DNA of 64,000 nucleotides from Ligula intestinalis. Its lineage: Eukaryota; Platyhelminthes; Cestoda; Diphyllobothriidea; Diphyllobothriidae. The position numbers and the translations under genes were made by a program. The stretch lies in the NCBI GenBank assembly GCA_036362985.1, contig JAYGXS010000005.1, positions 46,243,733 through 46,307,732 of the forward strand, read 5' to 3'. A model generated the notes under the pieces. It did not search any database. It worked only from the letters and a program-made list of their open reading frames with translations, and was not told where the DNA came from. The stretch's first letter is position 1; every line of letters starts with the position of its first letter. Positions 22,700 to 33,297 of this stretch are shown here, one piece after another.

Positions 22700-23436
22700 T
22701 GCATCTTTCCTTTTGGGATACTCTCTGTTTGGTAGGATTGGGATTTGATGGTCCACCATGTTCAGCGCACCTCCATTCTCCAAGTTCTTTTGTTACTTGT
22801 GTGAGTTTCCAACGGGTCATACCAGAGCAAGCAGAACAGTCAGAACATTCTAATGGTATGATGTTACCCGCTATAGTCACCTCACAGTTGCAGCAGTATT
22901 TTTCTGATGAGGTTGGTGGATATGGCTGGGAGGGATGCGGACGACACTGGGGTCCCTGCAATTGGCTGATGCGAGTGAGTGGGCAACACTGCATGGTCGA
23001 GCGAGGGTCCGGCACAGGTCCTATGGGTATAGCCAGCACTCGAAGTCGTTCGAGCAAGGCCTTTCGTACCCGTGGGGTGTTCCGGTGAGGTCGACGTCTC
23101 TGCGTTGCACCTGTGACACTGGATCTCATTCTTCACCTTGGCGGATGTGGCCTGTCCTAATGTCATCTTTAAACACTTTAGATGCTCTCAGGCTCCACAA
23201 ATGCCGCACTGGGCACTTCCTTTTTGTACTGACTTCTCACAGCAAAGACAAGGCCACCTCGGTCCTGGATTCAATTCTACGTCTCCTGAAAGCTCCAAAC
23301 GCCTTCTAGGCCACCAGCCAGCTTCCTGGTATCGAGAGACTGCTGCTGGCGCTTCGGCTCCCGACTCCAAAAATATGATGGTCGTCTTTCGGCGCAATTC
23401 TTGCAAGTCGTTGGGGTTTGACCCTGTATGTTCCAT
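22700..23436 (-). pseudogene. RNase-H LINE: N-terminal 2A and zinc-finger region
   Basis: Two frames. The upstream frame (23188-23436) carries RRRLELSGDVELNPGP followed by a Cys pair (CLCC) and CGIC. The second (22437-23129) carries YCCNCEVTIAG, LECSDCSACSG, EWRCAEHGG and RCSKCNNLIH, that is PHD-like Cys/His clusters. N-terminal 2A plus PHD-type fingers is a known layout in several animal LINEs. Frame change between the two parts, near 23130-23190. Confidence 0.75.
23260..23286 (-). other. 2A ribosome-skipping motif GDVELNPGP
   Basis: Encodes G-D-V-E-L-N-P-G-P, a full match to the D-x-E-x-N-P-G-P consensus. The skip would fall between the last Gly and Pro and would separate an N-terminal leader from the rest of the LINE protein. 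The motif is kept although the element is otherwise decayed. Confidence 0.85.
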
Positions 23437-23579
23437 TCGCAGACGTCTTCTTGAAAGTCGACGTCCAGTGGACCCGGTACCGCGAGGAGATTGGAACCTG
23501 ACCGGGTGGTGGTGGTGGTGGTGGTAGTGCAGAGACGGTGAATTGCGTGTAGATTAGTGTTAAGTGATAGCAGACTTTC

Positions 23580-23750
23580 GCTGCATCTACCGCACTCCCT
23601 GTCTTCCTTCAACTACCTGTGGTCAGTGTTAAGACAGAGTCAATAAGCGCGAAGGCCTAATCGAGTGCAAGTGGCTGGCACGGCATGAGACTGCATATAC
23701 GCGGGTCACCACGCCCGCTACCCGTCTTCAGTATGTGTTACGGAAACTAA
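23580..23750 (+). repeat. Dispersed repeat, right copy flanking the RNase-H LINE
   Basis: Counterpart of 19008-19200; begins CTGCATCTACCGCACTCC. Both copies are in the same orientation on either side of the LINE. Confidence 0.5.
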
Positions 23751-23857
23751 ACTCTGATGCTACCTTCTGCGCTCTGATCTAGAGCCCCCGTTGGTCCAGC
23801 GCACCTCCCACGCAGCCCAAATAGGGAGCACTCACACACTGCACAGCAAGATTTTCA

Positions 23858-24496
23858 ACGACTTCCTGCTATTAAATGTCTCCTAGCAATCATCTTCATG
23901 CAGAGGCCTCTGTCCTGCCGGTCGCCCCTCACAACACACTCTTAGGTCGGCAATTTTGGTGGACCTGTGTCAGCAACCCAGCCATCATAATCACCACCCT
24001 TGCCAGGCTCCTGAACCCAGCAGCAGCGTTCGGCCGTCTATTAGAGCTCTTCACAAGGAAGGTGTCACCTCGTGTGTCTCGGATCTGCCCGTTTTTGGTT
24101 CTGTCATCATGTCAGGCTTCCAGAAAGCCGTTGTCAAGAAAAAAACTAAGTTATCATCCCCCGGTATTTTTGGGCGGCTATCCACCTTCGATTGCGGCCT
24201 CGGAACAACAACTCCCGAGGGTCATTCGCTGTACTCTGGCTCAACTACGCAGTGGCTACTCAATGCTCCTTCGCTAGTACCAACACTGGCTCGACCCGTC
24301 CACACCAGACAGCTGTCCCGACTGCAGCGTTTCTCCGCATTACTGTCAGCATCTTTTCGCCTACAGTTCCCCGTCAGGCATTTAACTCAACCCCGCGGAC
24401 CTTTTGCCTCCAGCCGGTCAAGGTCTTGACTTTTCTCCGTCTTCCAACTACAACCAGTGTGGACTCTTTATCCAACAAGGGCTACGACACACACAC
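23858..24496 (+). mobile_element. Jockey-like LINE, 5'-truncated 3' fragment
   Basis: Matches the intact copy from about its ITGCYKMSP segment to the 3' end. It has NHLHAEASVLPVA in one frame and later pieces in other frames. It ends GGGCTACGACACACACAC, the same 3' tail as the intact element. No clear TSD seen. Confidence 0.85.
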
Positions 24497-26518
24497 CTCT
24501 CGGTATAAAAAAACTGACACGTATTACCACTACTATTTCGATATGAGTATTATTGGTTCCAGTGTAATAATGTCCCCTCGGATAAGCCTAAAATACCTTT
24601 CCTTACAGAGTGAGCTGACGCTGACTGGTCATTTTGGTAAAATCTAAAAATAGCCGTCTGTGCTAGTAACGGATTTTATGACCAGAGAGTGAGAGAGACG
24701 GAGATGATAAATAACCAGGACACCAATTATGGGTAGTAGTTTCCGTCTTTGGATATAAACCCGAGCACAGTTGCCAATAGCCGCACGCATGCCCTCCTAC
24801 GGCAGGGGTGGTGGTAGCAGTCAAATCAGTTAGTTGTTCTACTGCTTCACAGGGCACAGCAACACGGTGAGAAAATGAGATGGTAGCGAGAAAACAATAA
24901 CTGAGCTGCACTTCGAACAGAACATGAATTCGCAACCAACTAACACCAAAACACACACACATGGTCCAGCATGTGCTCTCAAACGGTATATTACCCTCGA
25001 CTTGTGCCTGCCTTCACGACCGTCTCCTCTTTAGGGCAAGAACGAGCCAGGGGGTTCGCCTTCAGAGGACGACCGCCCTTCCCACGTATGGCAGCTATAA
25101 AAGCGTAAGCGGAGGAGGACGTAATACTGGCAGGAGGGATTAAAATGATGCATAATGAAAAGATGGACCATCGGAGAAGTTGTCACAGGAAACCAACCTC
25201 ACTTTTGCTGCTTCAAGCAGCTCTATTCACGCAATCATTCAGCTGCCTAAATCTCGCCTTAAGTTGGCTTGTAACAAATGTACGCGTCTATCGCATAATC
25301 TTACCTGTACTATGACAATGATTCCCAAGAGCGCCTTTGCAGGTAATATCCCCGTCAAAAAGCATTAATCTTAAACTAGATTATAAAGTTGTTGTAGCTT
25401 TGTGTCCTACCTGTCTTAGATGTTTATTAAAAGGGATTCTGATGAGAACGCTTTTCATGCCAAAGTGAACTTAACATACGCAAGGATTTCGCGCCTGAAA
25501 GGCCATTATCATTTCATTGCACACATGTCGTCGAATGAATAGGCGAGCAAAATTAGGAACTTGGTACACAGACCCTCAAGCGCTTGGCGCATCCGATATG
25601 TATCTCCCCAAGACGGGTTTGGTGTCTGGAACAGGTAGTGAACAGGTCATAGTGCAACTCTCTACCATCTATATAGGAGCTCGTCAATTTTTCGGTGGGG
25701 ATCGGAGGTATGATGAAAGTAGAGGGATCACCGATATGGTTAAGGAATATTTACGTGCCCTGGAGCTCGATATAGAGCCCTCACGCCAAAGTTTTCAACA
25801 TTGTGCCCGGCGCTAACATAAAAGATGATTAACGACTTCTTCGTCACAGAGAAAAATCAGGTGAAACTCAACGGCCTCAGAACTCCATGAACCCGGGCAG
25901 AAAACGGGATCTATTTATTGGACAACCGGTGGGTTGCTCGAAGCGTCCGCAGGTAGCACGGATGGTGAAGCGTCCTGCAGCGGGGACTAGCTGCAAAACG
26001 ACTTTCGGGCTGCCAGCCAGCTGCAGGGCACGCACTGGAAACAGCTCCAGGCACTAGTTTGACACCGACCTGGCAAACGGACAAAATTATGATAGAGCCA
26101 ATTCTGCTCACCATGCAATAAGCCATCATTTTTTGTCGGCAAAAGTATAGCTTAGGCGTCCACATTCGAATCCAACCAGCCCCATGCACTCGTCATTTGG
26201 TTAGTTTTGTGACAAACAGTGGAGCTTGAGGTCCACATGGTCTCTATTTGGTGGATTTGCTGTCGGCCAATGGCGCGACCCAAGGGCGGGCTCCCAATTG
26301 ATAAAAGCAACAGGAACAACAGATGTAGCCCTTATTTGTATTCGTATTGAATGAAAATTGCCAAGATTTCCGTCGCCCTCCCCATTTGCGGATGGAACGC
26401 AAGTAAGCGTAGATACGGGTCACGTAAAACATCACCACCACATCTGTGCGCTGCGCTGCCTGCGCAAACTCTAATTTTGAGCTCCAGGGAGAAGAGGAAC
26501 TTAACTGTTCCTCCAACA
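24497..26518. other. Intron, nothing recognised
   Basis: Roughly 2 kb without a recognisable repeat, RNA or exon. Short ORFs only. Confidence 0.4.
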
Positions 26519-26800
26519 GATCAGCGATCCCACATATTCATCATTGTTCCGATATCAACCGACAAAGCGAGCAGCCCGTGGTGCAATGGTTGAGTGGTAA
26601 TCTCAGTGACTAAAGGTCCCGGGTTCAAATCTCGGGGTTCCAACCCCTGAGATGGGGTATGACTGGCTGACGACGGCTAACAAGCCAGAAACGGCCCTTC
26701 CGGTCTCCCCTTGCTTTGTCGGACCTGCTTCATTGCATAACTGAGTGCTTCTATAGCAGGTTTCTACAGGCCGAGTTAAGTTCATGACACTCCCCCTCAC
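26519..26800 (+). mobile_element. tRNA-derived SINE, copy 1
   Basis: Starts about GATCAGCGATCCCACATATT. The internal promoter-like boxes are TGGTGCAATGGTTGAG (A-box-like) and GGGTTCAAATCTC (B box). The body continues TATGACTGGCTGACGACGGC and AAGCCAGAAACGGCCCTTCC. Copies at 28064 (+) and 31490-31720 (-) share this order. Ends are approximate. Confidence 0.7.
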
Positions 26801-28063
26801 GTCAGGAATGAGGTCGCGGAAGGGCAAATCCCCAGCCAGGGGGAGGGGACACTACGGACTACAAGTGGAGCCTCAAATACTTGCTCCCGCTCGCTCGCTC
26901 GCTCCCTCTCTCTCTCTCGCCACCCCCGCATGCTCTACATTCGGTTTTAGAGTCAGATGTAATCGGCGCAGAGAGAGAGTCGAAACTGGTCAAAAGGAAA
27001 GCAACTACGCGACCCAGGCGCAGAGCGGGCTGGCGTCTACGCACTACACTGCCAGTGGCAGCAGCACCAGCAGCTAAGTTCGCATATGACAAAATCGAGG
27101 GGTGTCTCAGCGGTGGCGGCGGCTGTGTGTGTATGTGTGTGTAGGTAGGTAGGTACATGCACACTCGCATGCAAAACTGCCCTGGGGAGAGAAGGAAGTG
27201 GGGAAAGGGGGTCGGGCGGGTCGGGGTGGCTGAAACCTCTCTCGCTCGCTCTCTAGCTCTCTCTCTCTCTCCCCCTCTGGAACCAAAATCACAGGTGTGC
27301 TCGTCGTTGGCTGTCCGCGGCGCTTAGGCCAAGGGCAAATGCAGGGCAAACTGCTGATTCATACATCACTGGCCTGTCATAGGGGATGACCCGAGGACTG
27401 GCCACCACCGCCAGATGCAAAAACGTGATGCCAAGCCTGCTGCTTGTTGACAGTGCAGTCCTAGCCTGGCAGCGGAAGAGAGCGAGGTGGCCTTTGAGGT
27501 CAGAGACATCCGCAAAAAAGAACGCTCTGGTGGGAACCAGACTTCTTCGTGGCATTTCAGGCCAATGAGGCCAGGCCACTCTCTGTGTGTGATCGAAATT
27601 ATTACTTGGTTTGTGTTTTAGGACTGGTGGACGACACCCAGAAATTTCACATCAGTAGGCGGGGATAATACGTTTAGAGCTTCTGTAGCCCGCAGCAGGC
27701 ACGCACAGAAACTTCTGTTTGGTAGCAGAACGCATTCAGTAGCCATCCAGTTCCATCAGAAGTAATCTCCCTAACACGATACTGCTACACACGCGATACT
27801 ACAACAGGCACTTTCGTTGCTCCTGACGCAGTTCAGCATGTTTTGGCATTGTCCGGATGGTAGAGCTCGAGGAAGTCGAGATGGAGGAACCAATTCATCG
27901 CTTCAAGGCCTTTCTTACCATAAAACAATGAGGAGGATGAAGAGTAGTTTACGCCTGCACCACGGGCTCATTTCGTAGTACCCTATCAGTTGCTAGGCGA
28001 CTGCCTGCGCGGGCTCTAAAGTGAGCTAGAGGGTAAAATCGAAACGTACATTGTTCCACACCT
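26800..28063. other. Intron; CT/GA-rich and GT-rich low-complexity stretches
   Basis: Holds CT-rich blocks (about 26885-26925 and 27236-27275), a TGTG run near 27125-27145 and a CpG-rich patch. Several ORFs on both strands are products of this composition. No exon recognised. Confidence 0.45.
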
Positions 28064-28340
28064 AGATCAGCGATCCCTACATATTCATCATAGTTCCGAT
28101 ATCAACCGAAAAAGCGAGCAGCCCATGGTGCAATGGCAGAGTGGTAATCTCAGTGACTAAAGGTCCCGGGTTCGAATCTTGGGTGATCCACACCTGGGTG
28201 TGAGTGGCTAATGACAACTAATGAGCTAGAAATCACTACTCCGGCCTCCCTTTGTTTTGTCGGATCCATTTCACTGATTATTATGTATAATGCATCCAGG
28301 AGTGTTTCAACCACGCCACCCCCGTCCCCAGGATGTCGCT
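28064..28340 (+). mobile_element. tRNA-derived SINE, copy 2
   Basis: Begins GATCAGCGATCCCTACATAT. The boxes are TGGTGCAATGGCAGAGTGG and GGGTTCGAATCTT, the latter close to the B-box consensus. The body has GTGAGTGGCTAATGACAACT and GCTAGAAATCACTACTCCGG. Same layout as copy 1, about 1.5 kb away and in the same orientation. Confidence 0.75.
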
Positions 28341-28605
28341 TTTTCACAATGAGCTTCTTTTCTGCTACTTGCGCGAAACACATTCGGCGATAAAAAGAGG
28401 AATTCTTCAGCCGTATGCATTTTCCCATTGATCGTCAATGTCCACATAAATACAAATACGTTTTTTGGAAACCATCCTGAGGGAAATTGCGTCCTTTGGT
28501 TTTAGCCAGGTAAAGAGTACGCAAGTAAACCTTCCAACCGAGAGATTGTGGTTGCGCTCAATTAAGAACGACCACTACTTCGTTGGAAGGACACAGGAAG
28601 GAAGC

Positions 28606-28624
28606 CCCCCCCCCCCCCCCCCCC
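28606..28624. repeat. Poly-C run
   Basis: About 19 consecutive C. Likely length-variable and a weak point for assembly. Confidence 0.8.
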
Positions 28625-28881
28625 GCCTCCCCCATTATACTTCTGGCCTCGCGATAAATCTTCGGGAGACTAGGATTAGGTTTAAGGTCAGGTTAGGGTT
28701 ACCGCTCCGGTTGATGTAAGGACAAACGAAAAGGTTTTCTTCCTAGAATTTAACGCAAGGCCGCCTACATTACGCAGGGGTGGACGTTCCTATTCCTATT
28801 ACTAACAGTGCCCTTCGCTGAATAAGGTTCTAGTTGCAGGGCATAGTTGTGCGCCTACGCGCGTGGCAATGCATCGCCATC

Positions 28882-28968
28882 TCTGAGGATGCTTCCGAGA
28901 GTGAATCTGAAACGTCAGTTGAATAAAGTTCTGGCTCCAGCGATCGTGTCTACCTCTTCGCAACAGAT
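28882..28968 (+). repeat. Solo PLE terminal-repeat fragment
   Basis: CTCTGAGGATGC, then GAATCTGAAACGTCAGTTGA and ATAAAGTTCTGGCTCCAGCG. Order and spacing match the PLE terminal repeats elsewhere (hammerhead-like core, AATAAA, CCAGCGATC). The core is CTGAGGA with a degraded stem II. Confidence 0.6.
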
Positions 28969-30044
28969 CCCCTCAAAAAACTGTGTCTTGGATGACTGAA
29001 TCACCTTCTAGTCACGTGCGGGGATATTAAACCCCTAATAGTGTCCTAGTCATCTACGCAAGGTGTGTATGAAACAAACAGTTCCGCGAAACTGTACGGT
29101 ACCCTTAACAGCAAATGAGAACAGAAACCGCCCGAAATACAGGTGTCTTTAGGCCACATTCGGGAGGAAATAAGCTGAGGTTTAGGATTAGCGTTGAGGT
29201 TAATGTTAAAGCGCTTTGGGGTGGTTGGTGGTTCGCGGTAACATTAACGTTACGGGCGGGATTTGGCTTAGAACTAATGCACAGGTTAGCGCACGGGAAT
29301 ATTTACTCTTTCCGGAATTATCCGGAGGACCACCTTTATCACATTTGGTGACCATACAGCCAATCTATACTCACAGTACCCCCGCCGCGAGATCGGATGG
29401 TACGGTTGAGCACGCATCCGAATCCTCAACTATGGGCTCGTGTTGAGCCCGATGGAGCAACTGGCTAAGTACTATTAAGCGAAGCAATATTACATTGTTA
29501 TAAACCTTGTTGTTTCACTCTTGGCCTTCCCGAATAAACCGAAGGACTCCTACAAAAGTAACATTAGGCCATAAAATGTACAGACGAGTTCACGCGACAG
29601 GTTTTATTTCTTTTTTCTACCTATTTCAGTCTCTTTGGCGCCATGATGGAGACTCCGCTTACAAAGTATTTTGGGGGCCTGCCTTAAATCAGTGCCTTGT
29701 TGGCGCCACCTAAAAATCCTGAGAGTTTTTTCAAGGAAAAATCCTGAGTGTATGCCTTCGGTGGATAGCTTGGCCGCAAAACGGGCTATGCCACATAGCT
29801 CGTCAACAAGGAATCGCACAGGCTGTTAGACCTGAACGTGCACACTGCATAAAGGAACGGGGTCTTTACGCCTCATTATGCGCCCGTGTGCGCAAACCCA
29901 TCTTCAAAACTTCACCTCAGGAGTCTAATCTTAAAATCTGTGAGCGGGAGGCAGAGCGAGGAGACGACAACCGGGAGAGCACGACCGCTGCTTCCTCTTC
30001 CTCGCAGTTCCCTCGTCCAGACAGACTTCGCCAAAGGGTAAGTT
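28969..30044. other. Intron, GTTAGG-like repeat patch only
   Basis: The stretch 29150-29355 contains GGTTTAGGATTAGCG-like motifs and CACGGGAATATTTACT, which recurs at 50279-50296. A similar GATTAGGTTTAAGG patch lies at 28670-28705. Otherwise nothing was recognised. Confidence 0.4.
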
Positions 30045-30404
30045 TAATGCTTGCTGCTGCTGCTGCCGCTGCTGCTGCTGCTGCTGCTGCTGTTCCTGCT
30101 GCTGCTGCCGCTGCTGCTGCTGCTGCTGCTGTTCCTGCTGCTGCTGCTGCTGCTGCTGTTCCTGCTGCTGCTGCTTCTGCCGCTGCTGCTGCTGCTGTCC
30201 CTGCTGCTGCCGCTGCTGCTGCTGCTGCCGCTGCTGCTGCCGCTGCTGCTGCCGCTGCTGCTGCCGCTGCCGCTGCTGCTGCTGCTGCCGCTGCTGCTGC
30301 CGCTGCTGCTGCTGCCGCTGCCGCTGCTGCTGCTGCCACTGCTGCTGCTGCCGCTGCTGCTGCTTCTGCTGCTGCTGCTGCTGCTGCTGTTCCTGCTGCT
30401 GCAA
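30045..30404. repeat. Long CTG/CCG (CAG on the transcribed strand) trinucleotide tract
   Basis: About 360 bp of CTG with interspersed CCG, TTC and CCT triplets. On the calcineurin sense strand it reads CAG/CGG. All three phases stay open on both strands because the triplets contain no stop, giving artefactual poly-Ala, poly-Leu, poly-Gln and poly-Ser ORFs. It lies in the intron, about 670 bp past the donor of the 31073-31150 exon. No sign that it is translated. Confidence 0.95.
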
Positions 30405-31072
30405 TAGACATCTCCGTTAGTCAGCCGTCGCACAGTGAAAGCGACAGGCAAGTATCGACAGAAGAGCGAGCGAGAGAGCGAGAGAGGGTTAGATCAGGCG
30501 GCGGCAGCGGCAGCGGTTACTGAAAAGAGGTTATCACACGCAATCAACCGGACCCCCGTGTCTTTGTGTTTGTGTGTACGCAGTAAGCGGATGTAAGCAA
30601 GTTTTGGGAGGGGGAGGGGGCGCGGTGAATATGCGTGTGTTAGTGAGTGAATGTGAACTGAAAATGGCAGGAGAGAGAGACAGAGAGAGAGAGAGAGCGG
30701 AATAAGTTTCTATGCTTGCAAAACCACATAACTGCAGCCAAAGGGCATGAGAAGGAGCGGATTATGACGATGCTGCTGTTGCTGCGGAGACAACTGGTTT
30801 GTGTGCCCGTAGCGAATAGGCACGCACGTGCGTTGCACACAGGAACGCGCTCGTACACACACGCACGCGCGCAGGCGCGCAATGCCTGAGAGGAGGGAAC
30901 CAGTAGTGATGATGGTGAGCACGAACTAACCTGGAGGCATCGAAGGAATCACTGAATGTGTCACATGAGAGGCTACTATTAGACGGGTGCACACTCACAT
31001 ATAACAGACTAATTTGAAATATTAAATATGAAAGAGGGGCAGCGGCTGTGTGGAGCTGAGTGCAGCACTTAC
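30405..31072. other. Intron, GA-rich and CpG-rich, next to the CTG tract
   Basis: Includes GCGAGAGAGCGAGAGAGG (about 30467-30485), a GCGGCGGCAGCGGCAGCGG patch and an ACACGCACGCGCGCAGGCGC patch near 30855. No exon recognised. Confidence 0.4.
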
Positions 31073-31150
31073 CCTCAAACGTGTCGTCGGCGTCCGAAAG
31101 CAGTTCATCGTCAGAGCAGATCTTCAGGACATTCACCAACATCTCCGTCA
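31073..31150 (-). CDS. CnA: Calcineurin A catalytic subunit, internal exon (end of B-binding segment and acidic linker)
   Basis: This 78-bp exon reads [20 protein letters not shown] then DDTFE. It matches the vertebrate segment [20 protein letters not shown] in order and position, directly after the 48424-48549 exon. The acceptor is TTATCTTCTAG (AG at 31151-31152) and the donor is GTAAGT starting at 31072. Phase is 1 to 1, and the split codons on both sides rebuild Val and Gly. The acidic linker ([10 protein letters not shown]) leads to the calmodulin-binding helix in the family. The intron upstream is about 17.3 kb and holds the 33-47 kb elements. The intron downstream is about 15.2 kb, with a CTG/CAG-type tract starting about 670 bp after the donor. 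Confidence 0.96.
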
Positions 31151-31243
31151 CTAGAAGATAAAGGCGAATAAGGCACATATGATTAGGGAAATAAGCGGCT
31201 TAGATAAAGGAACCTTTTCGTCGAGGTTCATGGTGATGAAAAA

Positions 31244-31262
31244 AGCGGGGGGGGGGGGGGGG
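31244..31262. repeat. Poly-G run
   Basis: A G-rich run of about 17 bases interrupted once near its end, in the intron just upstream of the 31073-31150 exon. Confidence 0.8.
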
Positions 31263-31489
31263 AGGGTGATATCCAAACGAAAACGACGTACGCTAGTTAC
31301 ATAAGGAGGCAATATGCAGATGGAGCTGGATGTCAAACCACGGCACTATAGAACCAGAAAGCCTACACTATTACATGATGTGCACTGCATGGCGAGGCCC
31401 ACTGGCGGCGGCGAGCGCTTCCGAACCCCGATTAGCCATCGTAGCCACGTCAACTAGTCGTGCCATCACGTCTGACCAACGAGGCGGTC

Positions 31490-31720
31490 CTGTGCTCACT
31501 CGGAGTCACAAAGGTCATAGCGTCACAAGGCTCAAACATGGGAAAAGCGAATGAGGGACAGGTAGTATCACGAGCAAAGACAAGGGAAGCTGGATTGGCC
31601 ATTTCTGGCCTATTAGCCATCATCAGCCAGTCGTACCCAGACCCAATTGGCGTCACACCCGAGCCTCGAACTCGCGACCTTTCTGATCAGTTCCTTCAGC
31701 AGTCGCGTGAACGTTCATCA
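31490..31720 (-). mobile_element. tRNA-derived SINE, copy 3 (minus strand)
   Basis: Reverse complement reads GGTCGCGAGTTCGAGGCTCG (B-box region), then TACGACTGGCTGATGATGGC and TAATAGGCCAGAAATGGCC. This is the same body order as copies 1 and 2. The A-box part is poorly kept. Ends are approximate. Confidence 0.65.
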
Positions 31721-31739
31721 ATGCGTGTCAATATCCTTC

Positions 31740-33018
31740 GACCTAAGAGCCGTAAGACAAAGACCTCGTGGCAGGGAGATCCGGCGGCTTTCTACCAAGT
31801 CAGCCGAAGTCTGTTTCCGGAAATGGCTTCATATGGTTTTGCCGCTATAACAAGCTACAGGATCAGGCATAAATGATGAGTTTAATACCATAATGAAAGC
31901 CCTGCTCCTGCTAACCCGAAGCTGCTAACAGCCGCTGCTGTGCGAGGTAGTATAGCGGTTAGTTGCTCGCAAGATAAAGACCTGAAAAATAAAAGGGCTG
32001 TAAGGTTCCTCAGCAAAAACAAAGCGCTCATTTCAACTGCCTTAGGACTTCTGTGAACATAAAAACGGGAAGATAGGTACAAATAGAACAAGTGCGCAAA
32101 AGTTTCACCATAGCTCCACCACCAGGGGGATGCTGTCGACTCAGCTGTCACGCACTCCCAAAACTCAGCTTTTCCTTCTAGAGTAACCAGTCTACTCTCG
32201 CTGGTCAAAAATACTCTTGTATGTACGGAGATAGGATAAACGCGCAGAGAGCGGGAGGAGGATGTTTAGTGAGGGTGAAAACAGGGCACCGCCCAGGACT
32301 AGGGGTGTGTGTCGGTGCATCAGCGACCAGGCCAGATTCAGTACGCATGGAAATGTTTTAAACAAGGGATCGACAAAGGTGTCCCTGTTGACGCAACCTT
32401 CAGGTGTACAAATCAGACGGAAGCATGGCCTACCATGCATTTATCCTCATAACCATCTAGCGTAATTTACAGAATGCCCTTTTCCATGCAGGATATTTTT
32501 AGAAAATAGTTACTTTTTTCAGTCAAACTTTTCATAATTTGAGTGAGAATTTATGTTGCTCCGGCAATATCTATCCTGAACAACTCTTGCGAGAGCGCGC
32601 GTGTTCTTCGGTGAATAGAGAAAGAGAGACCCGACGTTTACCAAATGGCTCTTTCCGCACCTAAATTTGATCTTTTATTTGTTTAAAAAACATGCCGGTT
32701 TAGCAATTAAAAGGCTGAATGCATTGATTATCTACAAAATAGCACTAACACCTGCTGAGATGCATCGATTTAAATGCCCCAACTTTTTGCTGTTGTTGTT
32801 TTTTATTCATTAACGGGTACATTTTACGAAGGATGGAGCTTCATTGGAAGACAAGAAGTTAAATTTTGAGCATACAGCAAACAAAGCTGTTATTTCTAAA
32901 TAAAATAATATTAGTTTATAAACCACCACACTGTAAGAACGGTGGTTCATCTACTGCTGCGAAGCAGGGGAAGACGTAGTGCGAGCTGATTTCGTGCAAC
33001 CCAGGGATTTTGTCCACT
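31740..33018. other. Intron, nothing recognised
   Basis: No repeat or exon recognised. Short ORFs only. Confidence 0.4.
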
Positions 33019-33224
33019 TTTTAATCTCCAGAGAAATTAATTTCTGTTCGCGGTATATATCAGCATATGTAAGGTCTATAGGCGTAGACCGAAATTGTAA
33101 GTGCATATTCGTGTTGAAACCAGTCAACCCCTGTGAAATATACACAGGCTGCCATCAGACAGTCGTTAGTAGTACAAATTGACGTTGTAACTTACCATAC
33201 TAACAGCCTAGGTAATTGCTAAAA

Positions 33225-33297
33225 GGCCCAGACACGTGTTTCGCCGGTATTCTGCCGCTGCTTGACACAGCTGCGAGGGCTCCGGCTCATCAGTGGT
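33225..33297 (-). ncRNA. Hammerhead ribozyme candidate, type C, best copy
   Basis: Minus strand: core CTGATGA, stem II base GCCGG paired with CCGGC around an extended arm (inner GCTG/CAGC hairpin), then GAAA. Next comes the 8-base palindrome ACACGTGT, then C (cleavage would fall between 33231 and 33230), then TGGGCC. Stem I pairs CCA with TGG plus one further pair beyond a mismatch. All conserved core bases of a hammerhead are present. The loopless palindromic stem III implies action as a dimer. Confidence 0.7.

Larger units (their letters stand above)
19330..23530 (-). mobile_element. RNase-H-bearing LINE (I-group) with 2A peptide, degenerate
   Basis: On the minus strand: a 2A motif and zinc-finger N-terminus, the C-terminal part of an APE endonuclease, reverse transcriptase, RNase H and a short C-terminal Cys/His tail. 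The presence of RNase H after the RT places it in the I/R1/LOA/Ingi group; I cannot name the clade. Both ends abut GGT-repeat tracts (19328-19340 and 23505-23526). Sense to the calcineurin gene. Inactivated by stops, frameshifts and an internal deletion that removed the first half of the endonuclease. Confidence 0.85.

Noticed and set aside
22900..22915. CTGATGAGG in the RNase-H LINE as a hammerhead core
   Set aside because: No GAAA or matching stems follow; chance occurrence.
26880..27580. Promoter or CpG-island gene start in the CT/CpG-rich region
   Set aside because: No exon, start codon context or conserved protein could be read. Composition alone is not enough.
29888..30523. ORFs for poly-Ala, poly-Leu, poly-Gln and poly-Ser proteins on both strands
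   Set aside because: They are side effects of the CTG/CCG tract, which lacks stops in any frame. No splice or promoter support was seen.
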